Of a stretch of 5,515 bases of DNA, positions 5,292 through 5,515 are shown piece after piece. Position 1 is the stretch's first letter. Each line of letters opens with the position of its first letter. The translations under genes and the position numbers were made by a program. This DNA comes from Flavobacteriaceae bacterium (GTDB taxonomy: Bacteria; Bacteroidota; Bacteroidia; Flavobacteriales; Flavobacteriaceae), in the NCBI GenBank assembly GCA_015489265.1, contig WFZY01000346.1, positions 1-5,515 on the forward strand, read 5' to 3'. A model generated the notes under the pieces. That model ran no database searches. It worked only from the letters and a program-made list of their open reading frames with translations, and was not told the DNA's origin.

Positions 5292-5515
5292 ATGCTATCA
5301 AAAATCATAAAATTTTTCCTTGAAAACAGATTAGTCACCATTCTAATATTACTATTGCTGATCGTTTGGGGCATCGCCACGGCGCCTTTCGGGTGGCAAA
5401 CCGGATGGATACCGTCCGATCCCGCGCCGGTGGACGCCATTCCCGATTTGGGCGAAAACCAACAAATCGTCTATACCGAATGGGGCGGGCGTTCGCCCCG
5501 CGATATCGACGACCA
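5292..5515 (+). CDS. cusA: CusA/CzcA-type heavy-metal RND efflux pump, N-terminal part (3' end outside window)
   Basis: An ATG at 5292, after an A-rich leader, opens a frame that runs off the window after 74 full codons. Residues 1-13 are a basic cytosolic start with NRLVT leading into the first membrane helix (about 14-31). After it comes PFGWQTGWIPSDP and then PVDAIPDLGENQQIV at 46-60, matching the conserved PVDAxPDL(S/G) block after the first helix in heavy-metal RND pumps of the CusA/CzcA family. EWGGRSPRDIDD at 63-74 matches the segment before the porter domain. The full protein in this family is over 1,000 residues and works as an inner-membrane trimer with a periplasmic adaptor (CusB) and an outer-membrane channel (CusC), probably encoded downstream. 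Cu(I)/Ag(I) export is favoured by the oxidase neighbour; the residues that set metal choice are not in view. Its GC content rises sharply after about codon 25. Confidence 0.92.
   Translation, partial: MLSKIIKFFLENRLVTILILLLLIVWGIATAPFGWQTGWIPSDPAPVDAIPDLGENQQIVYTEWGGRSPRDIDD

Overview
The window looks like chromosomal DNA from a member of the Bacteroidota, most likely a Flavobacteriia-type organism. The DNA is AT-rich. A secreted enzyme carries a type IX secretion (T9SS) C-terminal sorting domain. Start codons are preceded by A-rich stretches rather than Shine-Dalgarno sequences. Candidate promoters fit the Bacteroidota -7 element TAnnTTTG, and intergenic spaces hold palindromic repeats of kinds common in this phylum.

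Layout: (1) 1-741, plus strand, the 3' end of a gene for an outer-membrane beta-barrel protein, probably a TonB-dependent receptor, whose start lies outside the window. (2) 742-1076, about 335 bases without a gene, filled with degenerate palindromic repeats of two families; the first copy is a plausible terminator. (3) 1077-2216, minus strand, a family 2 glycosyltransferase converging on the first gene; its stop codon lies inside a repeat copy. (4) 2217-2468, a divergent promoter region with a 17-bp direct repeat of 21-bp period that also contains an 8-bp inverted repeat. (5) 2469-5515, plus strand, an apparent copper-handling cluster: a small Cys/His-rich exported protein, a multicopper oxidase with a complete copper-ligand set and a T9SS tail, a cytosolic DUF302 protein, and the first 74 codons of a CusA/CzcA-type heavy-metal RND efflux pump.

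How the cluster probably works (inference): the oxidase would oxidise Cu(I) to less toxic Cu(II), or act on another substrate, outside the inner membrane. The RND pump would expel copper or silver across the envelope. The Cys-rich protein would bind metal or, like CopL and CruR in Proteobacteria, act as a translated sensor upstream of the oxidase. The DUF302 protein has no established role. The features most worth a second look are the Cys-rich gene directly upstream of the oxidase, the operator-like repeat in front of it, the palindromes between the operon genes, and an abrupt GC rise inside the cusA-like gene.
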